The notes beneath the pieces are model-generated. The model was not told the DNA's origin. It was given only the letters and a program-made list of their open reading frames with translations, and did no database searches. Positions 1 to 8,673 of a stretch of 64,000 nt of DNA are shown piece by piece. Made by a program: the position numbers and the translations under genes. The stretch is from Kineosporia aurantiaca JCM 3230 (GTDB lineage: Bacteria; Actinomycetota; Actinomycetes; Actinomycetales; Kineosporiaceae), in NCBI GenBank assembly GCA_000719025.1, contig JODP01000012.1:310001-374000 (forward strand), given 5' to 3'. Positions within the stretch are counted from its first letter, which is position 1. Each line of letters begins with the position of its first letter.

Positions 1-815
1 GGATGGAGCGGTAGGCCCGCGGGCCGGATGACTCCCTCGTCTGTCGGAGAGGCGCGGACCGATACCCACAGCGTGTTCGGCGGGCTGCCCTCGAGCTTGT
101 CCACCAGGGTTTGGCGCACCTCGAGCCAATTCTCGAGCAGATGACCGAGGGCTGGCTCCAGCGTGGCGCGGCCGGTGTAGCCCGCGGGGGCAGGTTCGTC
201 CGGGGCGAGGGGGAGAGCGGGGATCGTTACGCGGCCATCGGTGCTGGTGCGGACGTCGTCCAGGGTCATGTCGCAGAGGTCGACTGGGCGCAGCGGGGTG
301 GTGATCATTACCCCGAGCATCGCGCTGAGCCGGACCGCGGCCTTGGACGGCGGGTCGATGGCGACTAGATCGAACGCGACGTGACGGAGGGCCCGGGCGT
401 TCATCGGGGTAGGGGTGCGCAGCTGAACGGCGGGCTCGGTGTGCGTGATGGGGGTGCTGCCGTTGGCCAGGGCAAGAGCCCGTAGGGCGGCGGCTCGAGC
501 TCGTGATGCGGCCTGGCTTTTGGCGGCCCCTTCGCTCTTGGCAAGGATGCCGGTGGCAGCCCAGGGGAGAAACCAGGCAGCGAACTCCTCGCTCAGGATC
601 TCGGTGACGTCGATCCGGTTCTCCATCACGGTGAGCTGGTCGGGGAGGGTTTCGCGGACCTGCTCCTCGGTAGGCACGTCTCCGTGGATACGCTGCAGGG
701 AAGCGGCGGTGACAGCCTGACTGAGGGCCCATTCCCGCTGCCGACGGGTAGAGCGAGAAGCACCGGAACGTTCGAGAACGCCGAGGTAGGTCTGAATCGC
801 CGCTCTGGCCAACAT
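1..815 (-). CDS. Tyrosine-recombinase-like protein, C-terminus beyond window edge
   Basis: The minus-strand frame is open from an ATG at 815 to the window edge, giving 271 residues without a stop. Residues 1-115 look like a helical core-binding domain. Around residues 163-187 the context LSAMLGVMITTPLRPVDL followed by CDMTLDDV matches the first catalytic-arginine segment of phage integrases (Arg about 176). The His-x-x-Arg and Tyr motifs would lie off-window, so catalytic competence cannot be judged. A TGATAACAGGCC repeat sits 8-18 bases upstream of the start. Several plus-strand frames here are shadows. It could instead be a degenerate integrase-fold protein. Confidence 0.7.
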   Translation of the reverse strand, partial: MLARAAIQTYLGVLERSGASRSTRRQREWALSQAVTAASLQRIHGDVPTEEQVRETLPDQLTVMENRIDVTEILSEEFAAWFLPWAATGILAKSEGAAKSQAASRARAAALRALALANGSTPITHTEPAVQLRTPTPMNARALRHVAFDLVAIDPPSKAAVRLSAMLGVMITTPLRPVDLCDMTLDDVRTSTDGRVTIPALPLAPDEPAPAGYTGRATLEPALGHLLENWLEVRQTLVDKLEGSPPNTLWVSVRASPTDEGVIRPAGLPLH

Positions 816-822
816 GATTGCA

Positions 823-833
823 TGATAACAGGC
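823..833 (+). repeat. TGATAACAGGCY repeat, copy 1
   Basis: TGATAACAGGC followed by C. It lies between the start of the recombinase-like gene (815, minus strand) and the methyltransferase gene (906, plus strand), so it falls in the ribosome-binding/promoter area of the former. It is one of seven copies in the window and is a direct repeat of the copy at 1746-1756. Confidence 0.85.
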
Positions 834-905
834 CGTGTGCTCACATTCGTCTTTTGAACGCAGAAAATCGCAGCAAGCAGCGGAAGCAAGGCATGCTGGT
901 GAGTC

Positions 906-1727
906 ATGGACTGGGGGATCGGCAGCTACGAGCATCAGGCTCCGCATCTTTTGCCGGCGGTCCGCCAGGCAGTGGCTGAAGTGGCAGCTCAGCCGGGGGA
1001 GTTCGTGGTCGACGTAGGCTGCGGCGCGGGCAGTGCGGCCTTGCTGATTGCGGCCGGGGGAGCGAGCGTGGTCGGCGTCGATCCGGCGCCGCGGCTTCTC
1101 GAGGTGGCCCGGTCCGAAGCGGCGCGACGTGCTGTGTCCGCGAAGTTCTTGGTGGGGGACGCGGCGAACCTGCCCATGGCCGACGGAACTGTGGACGCTG
1201 TCGTCTCCACCTTCGCTCTGATCTTCGTTCCCGATCCGGCGACGGCCGTTCAGGAGATCGTCCGGGTGCTCAAGCTCGACGGCCGGTTGGTCTTCTCCGC
1301 CTGGATTCGATCCGGCGGCATGGCCCGACAGGCCGACCTGGCCCGGCAGTTGCTGGCTTCGAGTGCGAAAGATCCGGCAGCACCCGTTGCGGACGCCGCC
1401 ACGCCCGCGGCATTCGCATGGAGTGATCCGGACGCCGTCGCTGGATTGCTCTCACCTCTCGGTTTCTCGCTGAGCAGTCAGTTCGGCAAGCTGGCGTTCA
1501 CGGGGGAGTCCCCACGGGCGGCCGCCGAGGCCGAGATCGCGAACCATCCGCGATGGGCGAACGTGCGCCAAGCCCTGGAACCAACCGGCCGGTGGGAAGC
1601 GGCCCAGGCTGAGATCGTTCGGGTCTTCACCGAGGTGAACGAGGACCCGGCTGCATTCCGGGTAACCTCCGAGTACGTTATTCACGCCGCCGTCCGTACT
1701 GGTCAGGCTGGCCCGGTCGCGAAATAG
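906..1727 (+). CDS. Class I SAM-dependent methyltransferase
   Basis: 273 residues from an ATG. Motif I is VVDVGCGAGSAAL (residues about 35-47), motif II is VVGVDPAPRLLEVAR, and GDAANLPMADGTVDAVVSTFAL is the acidic adenine-binding and post-motif region, so the protein has a Rossmann methyltransferase fold of the UbiE/Methyltransf_11 type. Substrate is unknown; candidates are small molecules, since no RNA or protein-binding domain is seen. The gene stands alone, divergent from the recombinase-like gene. It is bracketed by direct repeats at 823-833 and 1746-1756, the second only 18 bases after the stop, which suggests it may be a mobile unit (inference). Confidence 0.85.
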   Translation: MDWGIGSYEHQAPHLLPAVRQAVAEVAAQPGEFVVDVGCGAGSAALLIAAGGASVVGVDPAPRLLEVARSEAARRAVSAKFLVGDAANLPMADGTVDAVVSTFALIFVPDPATAVQEIVRVLKLDGRLVFSAWIRSGGMARQADLARQLLASSAKDPAAPVADAATPAAFAWSDPDAVAGLLSPLGFSLSSQFGKLAFTGESPRAAAEAEIANHPRWANVRQALEPTGRWEAAQAEIVRVFTEVNEDPAAFRVTSEYVIHAAVRTGQAGPVAK

Positions 1728-1745
1728 CCTGAGAACAACCGTCTT

Positions 1746-1756
1746 TGATAACAGGC
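1746..1756 (+). repeat. TGATAACAGGCY repeat, copy 2
   Basis: TGATAACAGGC followed by T, 18 bases downstream of the methyltransferase stop. The wider context TTTGATAACAGGCTTT (1744-1759) is identical over 16 bases to the complement of copy 3 near 35795-35810, although the two lie 34 kb apart. Confidence 0.85.
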
Positions 1757-1886
1757 TTTGAGCTCAAGACCACTTCCACAAAGACAACACACAAACCGCA
1801 GCCCGGACCGAGGCGATCGAGGCGATAGGCTGCGCCGACCGCCTCGGCCCGTCTGCAAAGCCGATACCAACGATCCTCTGCCGCGA

Positions 1887-2498
1887 TTACACATATCGCC
1901 GGGTGCCAGGCGGTCTGCCTCCGGCAGACAACTGCAGAACCTCGAGAGCGCGGCCCATGTGCGGATCGAAGAGCTCGGGCGAGGCCGCTTTGATCTCGGC
2001 CTCCGACCACCATCTGACCTCAGCGAATTCTCTCTCGTCGGCCTGGAGGGACTGACTGGTCTGGCCGCTCAGGGCGAACCACAGGGAGACGTCGGTGTGC
2101 CGCCGCTCTGCCACATCCTTCGTCTCGGTGACGGTGAGGAAGAAGGGGCTCGCGCCGTACGCCGGATCCGGGACTGCGGAAATGCCTAGTTCCTCTTGGC
2201 ATTCGCGCTGCACCGCGTCGTAGGGGTGTTCGCCGGGCTCGACGTGGCCCCCGGTAGGCAGCCAGAGGCGGGCCAACCGGTGGTCGCAGAGGAGGACGCG
2301 GGCGGCCGCCCGGTCGATGAGCAGGAAGTAGGAGACCAGGTGGGGGGATGGGGTGGCCGGTTTTGCGCGGCGGAAGATGTCGCCGGTGGAGGAGAGCCAG
2401 GCGAGGGTGGCCTGGCGGTGCTGGTGAGCGAGTTCGTCGTGCGGGGAAAGGCCCGCGACGAGGTCGCTGATGGCGAGGTGCAGAGCAGCCGGGTCCAT
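1887..2498 (-). CDS. NUDIX hydrolase
   Basis: 203 residues from the ATG at 2498; a GTG at 2522 would add eight residues. The family usually starts close to the MDPAALH segment, which favours the ATG. The Nudix box is complete: GGHVEPGE, then seven residues, then RECQEELGI, supplying the metal-binding glutamates. The family cleaves nucleoside diphosphates linked to another moiety; the substrate here is unknown. The N-terminal 60 residues match the extended actinobacterial Nudix subgroup. Divergent from the phosphotransferase at 2588 with about 90 bases between. A 49-base piece of this gene (2069-2117) recurs with one mismatch at 23289-23337. Confidence 0.9.
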   Translation of the reverse strand: MDPAALHLAISDLVAGLSPHDELAHQHRQATLAWLSSTGDIFRRAKPATPSPHLVSYFLLIDRAAARVLLCDHRLARLWLPTGGHVEPGEHPYDAVQRECQEELGISAVPDPAYGASPFFLTVTETKDVAERRHTDVSLWFALSGQTSQSLQADEREFAEVRWWSEAEIKAASPELFDPHMGRALEVLQLSAGGRPPGTRRYV

Positions 2499-2587
2499 GG
2501 GAAAGATCCTGACAGGCGCCACCGACAGTCTTGGCCGACTTTGGCTGATTTGGCGAAGACCCGCTCCGGCGGCTTATTCTCGGCTGC

Positions 2588-3436
2588 ATGACCGACGATT
2601 TCGCCGCGCTCAGCGAGCGGCAGCGGGCGCTGGTGGGGGAGTGGCTGCCCGGGCTGGAGTTGGTGCGCGACCACAGCTGGGGGTTGGTGGGCACGACGGT
2701 TCTTGAGGTGGTTCGGGGTGGCGAGCGGTTTGTGGTGAAGGCCGGGGATGGGGCGGATCATCATCTGGCGCGGGAGATCCGGGCTCATCGGGAGTGGGTT
2801 GGGGTCTGGGCGGGTGGGGGGCGGGCGCCGGAGTTGGTGTTTGCCGATGCTGAGGCGAAGGTGCTGGTAACGCGTTTTCTACCGGGTGTTCTGGTGCTGG
2901 GCACGGAGGATGAGTTCGTCTCCGGGGTTTATCGCCAGGCCGGTGAGTTGCTGAGGGTCTTTCATGGGCAGGCTCGGGTGGTGGATGAGGGGTTCGAGGC
3001 GCGGGCTAAGGCGAAGGCGTTGTGGTGGCTGGATCGGCCGCATCGGATCTCGGCGGAGGCCGTGGCGCGGTTGCGGGACATTGTCGCCGGCTGGCCTGCG
3101 GCGTCCACCGTTCTGGTTCCTACTCATGGGGACTGGCAGCCGCGTAATTGGCTGGTGCACAACGGAATGGTGGCTGTGATTGATTTCGGGCGGGCGGATA
3201 TGCGGCCGGATGAGTCGGATTTTGCGCGTCTGGTGGCGCAGCAGTTCCGGGTGGATGCTGCTTTGGAGGTCGCGTTCTTCGAGGGGTATGGCGAGCGGCC
3301 GGGGGATCCGGAGACTTGGCGGCGGTTTCAGGTGCGTGAGGCGATTGGGACGGCGGCGTGGGCGCATCAGGTGGGGGATGCGGGGTTTGAGCGGCAGGGT
3401 TTGCGGATGATTGACGATGTTCTGGCGTCGGGGTGA
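2588..3436 (+). CDS. Aminoglycoside phosphotransferase (APH) family kinase
   Basis: 282 residues. The kinase fold is recognisable from the lysine segment ERFVVKAGDG, the catalytic loop THGDWQPRNWLV (HxDxxxxN) and the metal-binding segment AVIDFGRADM. The family phosphorylates aminoglycosides, homoserine, choline or other small molecules; nothing here identifies the substrate, so a resistance role should not be assumed. The stop codon lies in a 17-base tandem duplication (about 3427-3460, unit GTCGGGGTGAGTCAG with two extra bases), and the convergent metallopeptidase gene ends just beyond it. Confidence 0.85.
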   Translation: MTDDFAALSERQRALVGEWLPGLELVRDHSWGLVGTTVLEVVRGGERFVVKAGDGADHHLAREIRAHREWVGVWAGGGRAPELVFADAEAKVLVTRFLPGVLVLGTEDEFVSGVYRQAGELLRVFHGQARVVDEGFEARAKAKALWWLDRPHRISAEAVARLRDIVAGWPAASTVLVPTHGDWQPRNWLVHNGMVAVIDFGRADMRPDESDFARLVAQQFRVDAALEVAFFEGYGERPGDPETWRRFQVREAIGTAAWAHQVGDAGFERQGLRMIDDVLASG

Positions 3437-3454
3437 GTCAGGGGTCGGGGTGAG

Positions 3455-5293
3455 TCAGGCGAGTTTGAAGACGGGGCCGCGGGGGGTGAAGGGGAGGCGG
3501 GTGCCGGCGGGGATGAGGAAGGCGTGGTCGCGGTGTAGGCGTACGTGGTCGCAGCCGGTGTCGGTGATGACCAGGATGGGGCCGTCGGTGGGGAAGTCGG
3601 TGGCCTTTTCCAGGAGGTCGATGCCGGGTTGGAGGACGGTTCCGCCGCGGCCGCGGACTCTGACCCGGGAGGCGATCTCGGTGGGTTCCATCCAGCCGTT
3701 GTCGTAGGCGTCGGCGTCGCAGAAGACGACGCGGACGGCGGGCACGGTGCGGGAGACGGCGTAGGAGGCGATGGCGCCGAGGGCTTTGCCGAGGAGGCGG
3801 GTGTCCATGGAGCCGCTGGTGTCGAGGACGACGCCGAAGGTGCGGTGGTCGAGTTGTTCTTGGGGGATGTAGCGGCCGGGGCGGGGGATGTCGGGGGTGG
3901 CGGACTGGCGGCGGCTGGAGCGGGCGTAGCTACGCTGGGGTTCGATCGGGGCGAAGTGTGCGTCGAACCATCGGGCGAGTTCGACGTCCCAGGGCACGGG
4001 GGGCTGGCCGAGGGCGCGGATCTCTTCGATCAGGCCGGCGGGTAGGTAGCCGCGTGCTTGGTTGGAGTGGTACTGGATGCCGTCCTGCAGGCTGCGGCGG
4101 TAGAACTCGTCGAGGTCGACGGCGTCGGTGCGTTCGTCGGGGTGGCTGAGGCGTCCGGGTAGGACGTCGACGGCTCTGATGCCGCGCAGGGTGGCGGCTT
4201 TGCGCAGGCGTCGGGTGTCGGTGACGATGCGGTCGTAGACCTCTTCGGCGGACATCCCGTCGAGTTTGCGGTCGTGCAGGAGGCCGTCGGGTGGGTCGCC
4301 GATCTGCATCTGGACGAGCCAGCCGTTGATGACGTAGTCGCAGGCGATGTTCCAGAGCCAGGGGTCGCGGCCGGCGGCTCGGGTGTCGTGGCGGAGTCCG
4401 GCGTGGAGGAGTTCGTGGGCGATGACGAAGCGGCGTTCGGTGCCGTCCATCGAGGTCAGGGGGTTCACGTAGATTTCGGCGGCCGCCGGGCTGATCGCGG
4501 CTACGTGGATGCCGTGGCGGCGGGCGATGTCGGCGTCCTCGACCAGGGTGAAGGCGGCGGCGAGGCCGCCGAGGAGGGGGTAGGAGGCGATGAACCAGTC
4601 CAGGGCGAGTCGCCAGGACGTCTTGCGGGCCGGTCCGCCGCTGAGGGATGCGGTTGCTCCGCCGGCTACGTCGACGGCGGCGACGACGGATCGGGTCAGT
4701 CCCGCTGCCAGGCGTTGTGCCCAGGTGGTGGTCGGGGTGACGACCCAGCGCGAGGCCGGGGCGGGTGGGGTCCAGTGCAGGTCGGAGCCGGATCCGCCGA
4801 CGCCGGGGGCTTGGAGTTGTTCAGGTAGGCCCTTTTCGCGGAAGGTCTGGGCGCAGCGGGCTTCGTCGCCTGCGGTTCCGACCAGGTGGTCCCAGGGGGT
4901 CTGAGTTCCCAGTCCCTCCGGCGGTCGCCCGACCTTGATCTGACGGAGGAACACGTTCACGGCCAGGCAGGCTGCGGCGTTCCATTCGCGTTCGTAGCCG
5001 GGGGAGTTAGTGGCCTCGAGGTGGTCGAATCCGAGGTGCAGCAGGCAGTGGGCGATGACCCACGTCCATTCTTCGGGGCTCCCGCGGCGGCGTGGGTTGA
5101 GGTAAATCCGGCCCGAGCGTGAGACCACGGCCCAGCCGTCCGGCGGGCAGTGGTTGTCCTCGGGGCGGGCGGTGATCTGGGCGCCTCGGTGCAGGGGTGC
5201 GAAGAGAGGATGCGTGGCGAGGGTTTCGCTGCCTGCGTCCCGGGCCTCGGCGGCGGGGTTCTTACCTGCGGACGGACGTCGTCGGGTAGCCAT
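3455..5293 (-). CDS. Putative metallopeptidase / VWA-like domain protein (DUF2201 type)
   Basis: 612 residues. A zinc-protease-like motif HELLH is at residues 293-297, followed by a conserved helical segment. An earlier copy of the same module is at residues 82-86 but reads HCLLH, lacking the catalytic Glu, so the N-terminal domain is duplicated and one copy is degenerate. A VWA-like domain with MIDAS DTSGS (491-495) forms the C-terminus. It is the usual partner of the MoxR-like ATPase encoded 12 bases upstream in the same transcript. Such pairs are thought to act as chaperone or metal-insertase-like machines; the target is unknown. Confidence 0.85.
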   Translation of the reverse strand: MATRRRPSAGKNPAAEARDAGSETLATHPLFAPLHRGAQITARPEDNHCPPDGWAVVSRSGRIYLNPRRRGSPEEWTWVIAHCLLHLGFDHLEATNSPGYEREWNAAACLAVNVFLRQIKVGRPPEGLGTQTPWDHLVGTAGDEARCAQTFREKGLPEQLQAPGVGGSGSDLHWTPPAPASRWVVTPTTTWAQRLAAGLTRSVVAAVDVAGGATASLSGGPARKTSWRLALDWFIASYPLLGGLAAAFTLVEDADIARRHGIHVAAISPAAAEIYVNPLTSMDGTERRFVIAHELLHAGLRHDTRAAGRDPWLWNIACDYVINGWLVQMQIGDPPDGLLHDRKLDGMSAEEVYDRIVTDTRRLRKAATLRGIRAVDVLPGRLSHPDERTDAVDLDEFYRRSLQDGIQYHSNQARGYLPAGLIEEIRALGQPPVPWDVELARWFDAHFAPIEPQRSYARSSRRQSATPDIPRPGRYIPQEQLDHRTFGVVLDTSGSMDTRLLGKALGAIASYAVSRTVPAVRVVFCDADAYDNGWMEPTEIASRVRVRGRGGTVLQPGIDLLEKATDFPTDGPILVITDTGCDHVRLHRDHAFLIPAGTRLPFTPRGPVFKLA

Positions 5294-5305
5294 TGCGGGG
5301 TCCGG

Positions 5306-6415
5306 TCAGTTGCGGGCGGCGGCGAGTCGGGGCAGGTCGCGCACCACTTCAACGAGGAACCAGCCGGGCAGGGTGGCGGTGGTGCCGTCCTGGGTGGTGT
5401 CGGCGTCGGTTCCGGCCACCACGGTTTGTGCGGCTTCCAGGCTGATCTCCGCGAGTTCGGTGAGCAGGCCTTTGGCGCGATGGGCGAGGTCGACGGCGGC
5501 CGGGGTGGCGCCCTGGCGGCGTTCGGGGAGTTCCTTGGCCAGGCGGGCGCGCAGGCTCTGGGCGAGGAAGTAGCAGACGTCGCGTTCGGCTGCGTCGGAC
5601 GGCCAGCGCAGGGTGCCCTTGAGCAGGGCGTCGACGCTCCAGGCGTGGCGTACTTGGCGTACGTAGCCGCGGAACTGGCCGGCGTGGGCGGGGGAGAGGG
5701 TGCCCAGGGTCAGGACGCGGAGCAGTTCGTCGGACAGGTCGGGGCCGTCGGCGAGGCCGGCGCCGTAGGAGCGCAGCAGGTCGGAGAGCATGTGCCAGGC
5801 GCGCGGGGTGGAGAACGGTTCCTCGTGCTTCGGGGGAGCGCTGACCAGGTGGTCGGGGCGCTGGCCGATGTAGTCGATCACCCAGGGGTGCAGGTTCGCG
5901 GCCCGGGCCCAGGCCAGCCAGTCCCGGGGGCTGCTGACCAGGTGGACGTGCATCATCCGGTTGATCAGGGCGGAGGACATCGGGCGGACGATCGCCGAGT
6001 CCTGGGCTCGGTTGCCGGCGCCGATCACCACCGATTCGGGGTGCAGTTCGTAGGAGCCGAGGCGGCGGTCGAGGATCAGGCTGTAGAACGCCTTCTGTAC
6101 CTCGGGGCTGGAGCCGTTGAGTTCGTCGAGGAACAGCACGTAGGGCTCGTCGCGGGCGATGTTCTCGGGCGGGCAGAACCGGCTGCGGGCCCGGTCGCCG
6201 TCGCCGACGATACGGGGGACGCCGATCAGGTCCTCGGCGGCGAGCTGGGTGCCGAGGAGGGTCTCGCAGGGCAGGCCGACGTGTTTGGCGAAGTCCTGGA
6301 CCAGGCTGGACTTGCCGATTCCGGGCTGGCCCCAGACGAAGACGGGCCGGGTGACGGCGACGTGAAGAAGGATTTCGGGCAGCTGGCTGGGGGTGACGGT
6401 GACGGCGGCATGCAT
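5306..6415 (-). CDS. MoxR-like AAA+ ATPase
   Basis: 369 residues from the ATG at 6415. The frame stays open upstream to 6658, but that part overlaps the divergent membrane-protein gene and looks non-coding. Walker A is GQPGIGKSS (29-37), Walker B is VLFLDELN (93-100), and sensor 1 is GAGNR. It ends 12 bases before the metallopeptidase/VWA gene, the classic MoxR-VWA operon arrangement, so the two products probably work as one complex. The start region has no strong Shine-Dalgarno sequence. Confidence 0.88.
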   Translation of the reverse strand: MHAAVTVTPSQLPEILLHVAVTRPVFVWGQPGIGKSSLVQDFAKHVGLPCETLLGTQLAAEDLIGVPRIVGDGDRARSRFCPPENIARDEPYVLFLDELNGSSPEVQKAFYSLILDRRLGSYELHPESVVIGAGNRAQDSAIVRPMSSALINRMMHVHLVSSPRDWLAWARAANLHPWVIDYIGQRPDHLVSAPPKHEEPFSTPRAWHMLSDLLRSYGAGLADGPDLSDELLRVLTLGTLSPAHAGQFRGYVRQVRHAWSVDALLKGTLRWPSDAAERDVCYFLAQSLRARLAKELPERRQGATPAAVDLAHRAKGLLTELAEISLEAAQTVVAGTDADTTQDGTTATLPGWFLVEVVRDLPRLAAARN

Positions 6416-6538
6416 TGCGCCCGAGGATACGTCGGCGGTGGCAGCGAGCGCGTGGGAGTTTTTTTCCGGGACTTGTGGGGGACCGGTGGAAGTCTTTGGG
6501 CCGTACGGGTTTCTCGCCGGGGCCGGTGCAATGAACCT

Positions 6539-7102
6539 GTGGACAGAACACTCCTGGATCGATTGATTTCTGCCGTTGGGGCCGTCATCGGCGTCGTGCT
6601 GCTGGCTGCGGCCGCCCTGCTCTTCTTCGCTCATGGCTACGTGCATGGGCAGGTGCATGATCAGCTGGCGGAGCAGAGCATCACCTTCCCGGCCAAGGAC
6701 AGTGACGGTCTGAAGGCGCTGCCGGAGGCTGACCGTAAGGAGGTGGCCAAGTATGCGGGGGAGTCACTGACGACCGGTGCGCAGGCGGAGGTCTTCGCTG
6801 ACCACTACATCAAGGTGCATCTGTCGGAGGTGGCCGATGGGCAGACGTACTCCGAGGTCAGTACGAAGTCGTTGGCTGCTCCGGATGATGCGGCGTTGGC
6901 CGGGCAGGTGCAGACCTTGTTCCGGGGTGAGACGCTGCGTGGGCTTCTGCTGAATGCTTATGCCTTTGACACCATGGCGACGGTGGCGCTGATCGCGGCT
7001 TGGATCTCCGTGGTGGCTGGGGTTGTCCTGTTGGCTCTGGCGGCGCTGGGGTTGTGGCACGCCCGCCGGATCACTCCGCTGATCGGTCCCGGAGCAGCCT
7101 GA
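6539..7102 (+). CDS. Hypothetical membrane protein with two transmembrane segments
   Basis: 187 residues from a GTG; the frame is open further upstream but overlaps the divergent ATPase start. A hydrophobic segment at about residues 9-32 (AVGAVIGVVLLAAAALLFF) and another at about 146-172 (ATVALIAAWISVVAGVVLL) flank a polar domain of some 110 residues, presumably extracytoplasmic. It resembles an uncharacterised actinobacterial family; I do not know a function. Divergent from the MoxR operon. Confidence 0.7.
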   Translation: MDRTLLDRLISAVGAVIGVVLLAAAALLFFAHGYVHGQVHDQLAEQSITFPAKDSDGLKALPEADRKEVAKYAGESLTTGAQAEVFADHYIKVHLSEVADGQTYSEVSTKSLAAPDDAALAGQVQTLFRGETLRGLLLNAYAFDTMATVALIAAWISVVAGVVLLALAALGLWHARRITPLIGPGAA

Positions 7103-7167
7103 GCAGTTCCAGGCCTAGGGACCTCGGCGCCTGGTTATCTGGTGCCGGGGAGGGGTCCTCCTCCTCG

Positions 7168-7195
7168 AAATGTCATAATGTTCATTATCGGCGTT
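7168..7195 (-). other. Candidate dif (XerC/XerD chromosome-dimer resolution) site
   Basis: On the minus strand the core reads CCGATAATGAACATTATG (complement of 7174-7191). As I recall the actinobacterial dif consensus, these 18 core positions all fit, and the full 28-base site fits at about 23 positions; the outer flanks differ. The plus strand shows the inverted repeat ATAATG-TT-CATTAT. It lies in the 128-base gap before the methyltransferase gene, so a transcription-factor operator is the alternative. Confidence 0.6.
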
Positions 7196-7230
7196 AGGGG
7201 AGCAGGGCCGAGAGGGGTCATCGTGGTGCG

Positions 7231-7956
7231 GTGGCTGATCAGATTTTCGAGCATCCGCGGCTGGCTGCCGTGTACGACGCGTTCGACGATGACCGCAGCG
7301 ACCTGTTGGCTTACTTGGGCATCGTCCGGGAGTTCGGTGCACGCGATGTTCTCGACCTGGGCTGTGGCACGGGAACGTTCGCGCTGCTGGCGGCAGCTCA
7401 GGGTTGCCGGGTCACCGGTGTCGATCCGACGGCGGCGTCTCTGGAGGTTGCCCGGGCCAAACCTCAGGCCGGCCAGGTGACCTGGATCCAGGGTGATGCC
7501 CGGTCGCTTCCTGAGGCTCAGGTGGTCGACCTGGTGACGATGACCGGCAACGTGGCCCAGGCCATCGCCGACCCGGCGGACTGGCAGGCAACCCTGGCCG
7601 CAGCCCACTCGGTGCTGCGGCCAGGCGGCCATCTGGTCTTCGAGACTCGTGATCCGGCGTTCCGGGCCTGGGAAGACTGGAACCGCCGGTCCACGCATCG
7701 AACCATCGACCTGCCGGGTGAAGGGCTGGTCGAGAACTGGGTCGATGTCACCGAAATCGGCTGGCCGCTGGTCACTTTCCGTGGCACATGGGTGTTCCAC
7801 CGGGACGGCGTGACGCTCACCTCCGACTCGACCCTGCGGTTCCGCGAGCGCGGCGAGGTCGAGGCTGACCTGCGGGTTCACGGGTTTGAGGGGGTTGCTG
7901 TGCGGGAGGCTCCGGACCGGCCCGGGCGTGAGTTCGTGTTTACTGCCCGGGCCTGA
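7231..7956 (+). CDS. Class I SAM-dependent methyltransferase
   Basis: 241 residues from a GTG. Motif I is VLDLGCGTGTFALL (about 39-52), followed by VTGVDPTAASLEVAR, QGDARSLP, and LRPGGHLVFETRDP. It is of the UbiE/Methyltransf_25 type with a C-terminal half rich in beta segments (GTWVFHRDGVTLTSDSTLRF) that probably forms a substrate lid. The substrate is unknown. It begins 35 bases after the dif-like palindrome and ends 8 bases before the convergent lipoprotein gene. Confidence 0.85.
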   Translation: MADQIFEHPRLAAVYDAFDDDRSDLLAYLGIVREFGARDVLDLGCGTGTFALLAAAQGCRVTGVDPTAASLEVARAKPQAGQVTWIQGDARSLPEAQVVDLVTMTGNVAQAIADPADWQATLAAAHSVLRPGGHLVFETRDPAFRAWEDWNRRSTHRTIDLPGEGLVENWVDVTEIGWPLVTFRGTWVFHRDGVTLTSDSTLRFRERGEVEADLRVHGFEGVAVREAPDRPGREFVFTARA

Positions 7957-7964
7957 GCGGTGGT

Positions 7965-8570
7965 TCAGCCGCCGGCGCCGTCGGGGACGCTGTTGTCCGG
8001 GGCGTTGTCGCCGTGGATGTCTCCGCGCTGGACGTTTTCGGGGGCTGAGGGCAGCAGGGCTTCCAGTTCGTCGGAGGTGGCCGGGCGGGCCTTGGTGGCG
8101 GCTGAGCGGATGAAGTCCGGGGAGGTTGCGGCGGTGAGGTCGCTGGCGCGGACCAGGACGCCGTCGTGGGCGATCGCGTATTCCTGCCGGTCTCCGGAGA
8201 CTCGTCGCCAGCCGTCGCCGTCCTTGGTGCAGGTGGCGGTCGTGGCTGGTTCGGTGCCCGGGATGGGGAGCTTCGCGCAGCTGGCGGCGTCGATCGTGCG
8301 TCGTTCCACGGTGAGCCGCAGGTCATCGCCCTTGTCTGAGGTGTAGATCTGCTGGTACCCCGCGTCCCCGTACACGCCGCTGGCTCCGGCGGCGGCGCTG
8401 TAGCCCTTCAAATCGGTGACGTAGACCAGATCGGCGTCGAAGCCGGCTTGCTGGGCGCGTTGTCGCTGCTGAGCTGTTGGTGGGTCGCCGCCCTGGCCGC
8501 ATCCGGAGATCGCGGCGACGACGAGTCCGGCCACGATCGGTGCCGACCACCAGGGTGTCCCTTTTGTCAC
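7965..8570 (-). CDS. Secreted lipoprotein of unknown function
   Basis: 201 residues from the GTG at 8570; the frame is open to 8843, but that extension is low-complexity and overlaps the end of lysR. The N-terminus has a short charged part (VTKG), a hydrophobic stretch (APIVAGLVVAAI) and a lipobox ISGC, so the mature protein should be lipid-anchored outside the membrane. The remaining 180 residues contain several cysteines and no motif I recognise. Confidence 0.7.
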   Translation of the reverse strand: MTKGTPWWSAPIVAGLVVAAISGCGQGGDPPTAQQRQRAQQAGFDADLVYVTDLKGYSAAAGASGVYGDAGYQQIYTSDKGDDLRLTVERRTIDAASCAKLPIPGTEPATTATCTKDGDGWRRVSGDRQEYAIAHDGVLVRASDLTAATSPDFIRSAATKARPATSDELEALLPSAPENVQRGDIHGDNAPDNSVPDGAGG

Positions 8571-8673
8571 CGGCCTACGGTAGCGGTTGTCAGAGCGGTT
8601 CCCCGGCGAAGCTGCCCGGGTCGGTGAAGGCGCGACGTCGCTGAGGATGGCAATGGCAGGCTCGGTGAGTGGA

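Noticed and set aside
5150..7102. A 650-residue plus-strand open frame.
   Set aside because: Only its last 187 residues look like a protein; the rest is antisense to the MoxR/metallopeptidase genes and Gly/Ala-rich in the way antisense frames of GC-rich genes are.
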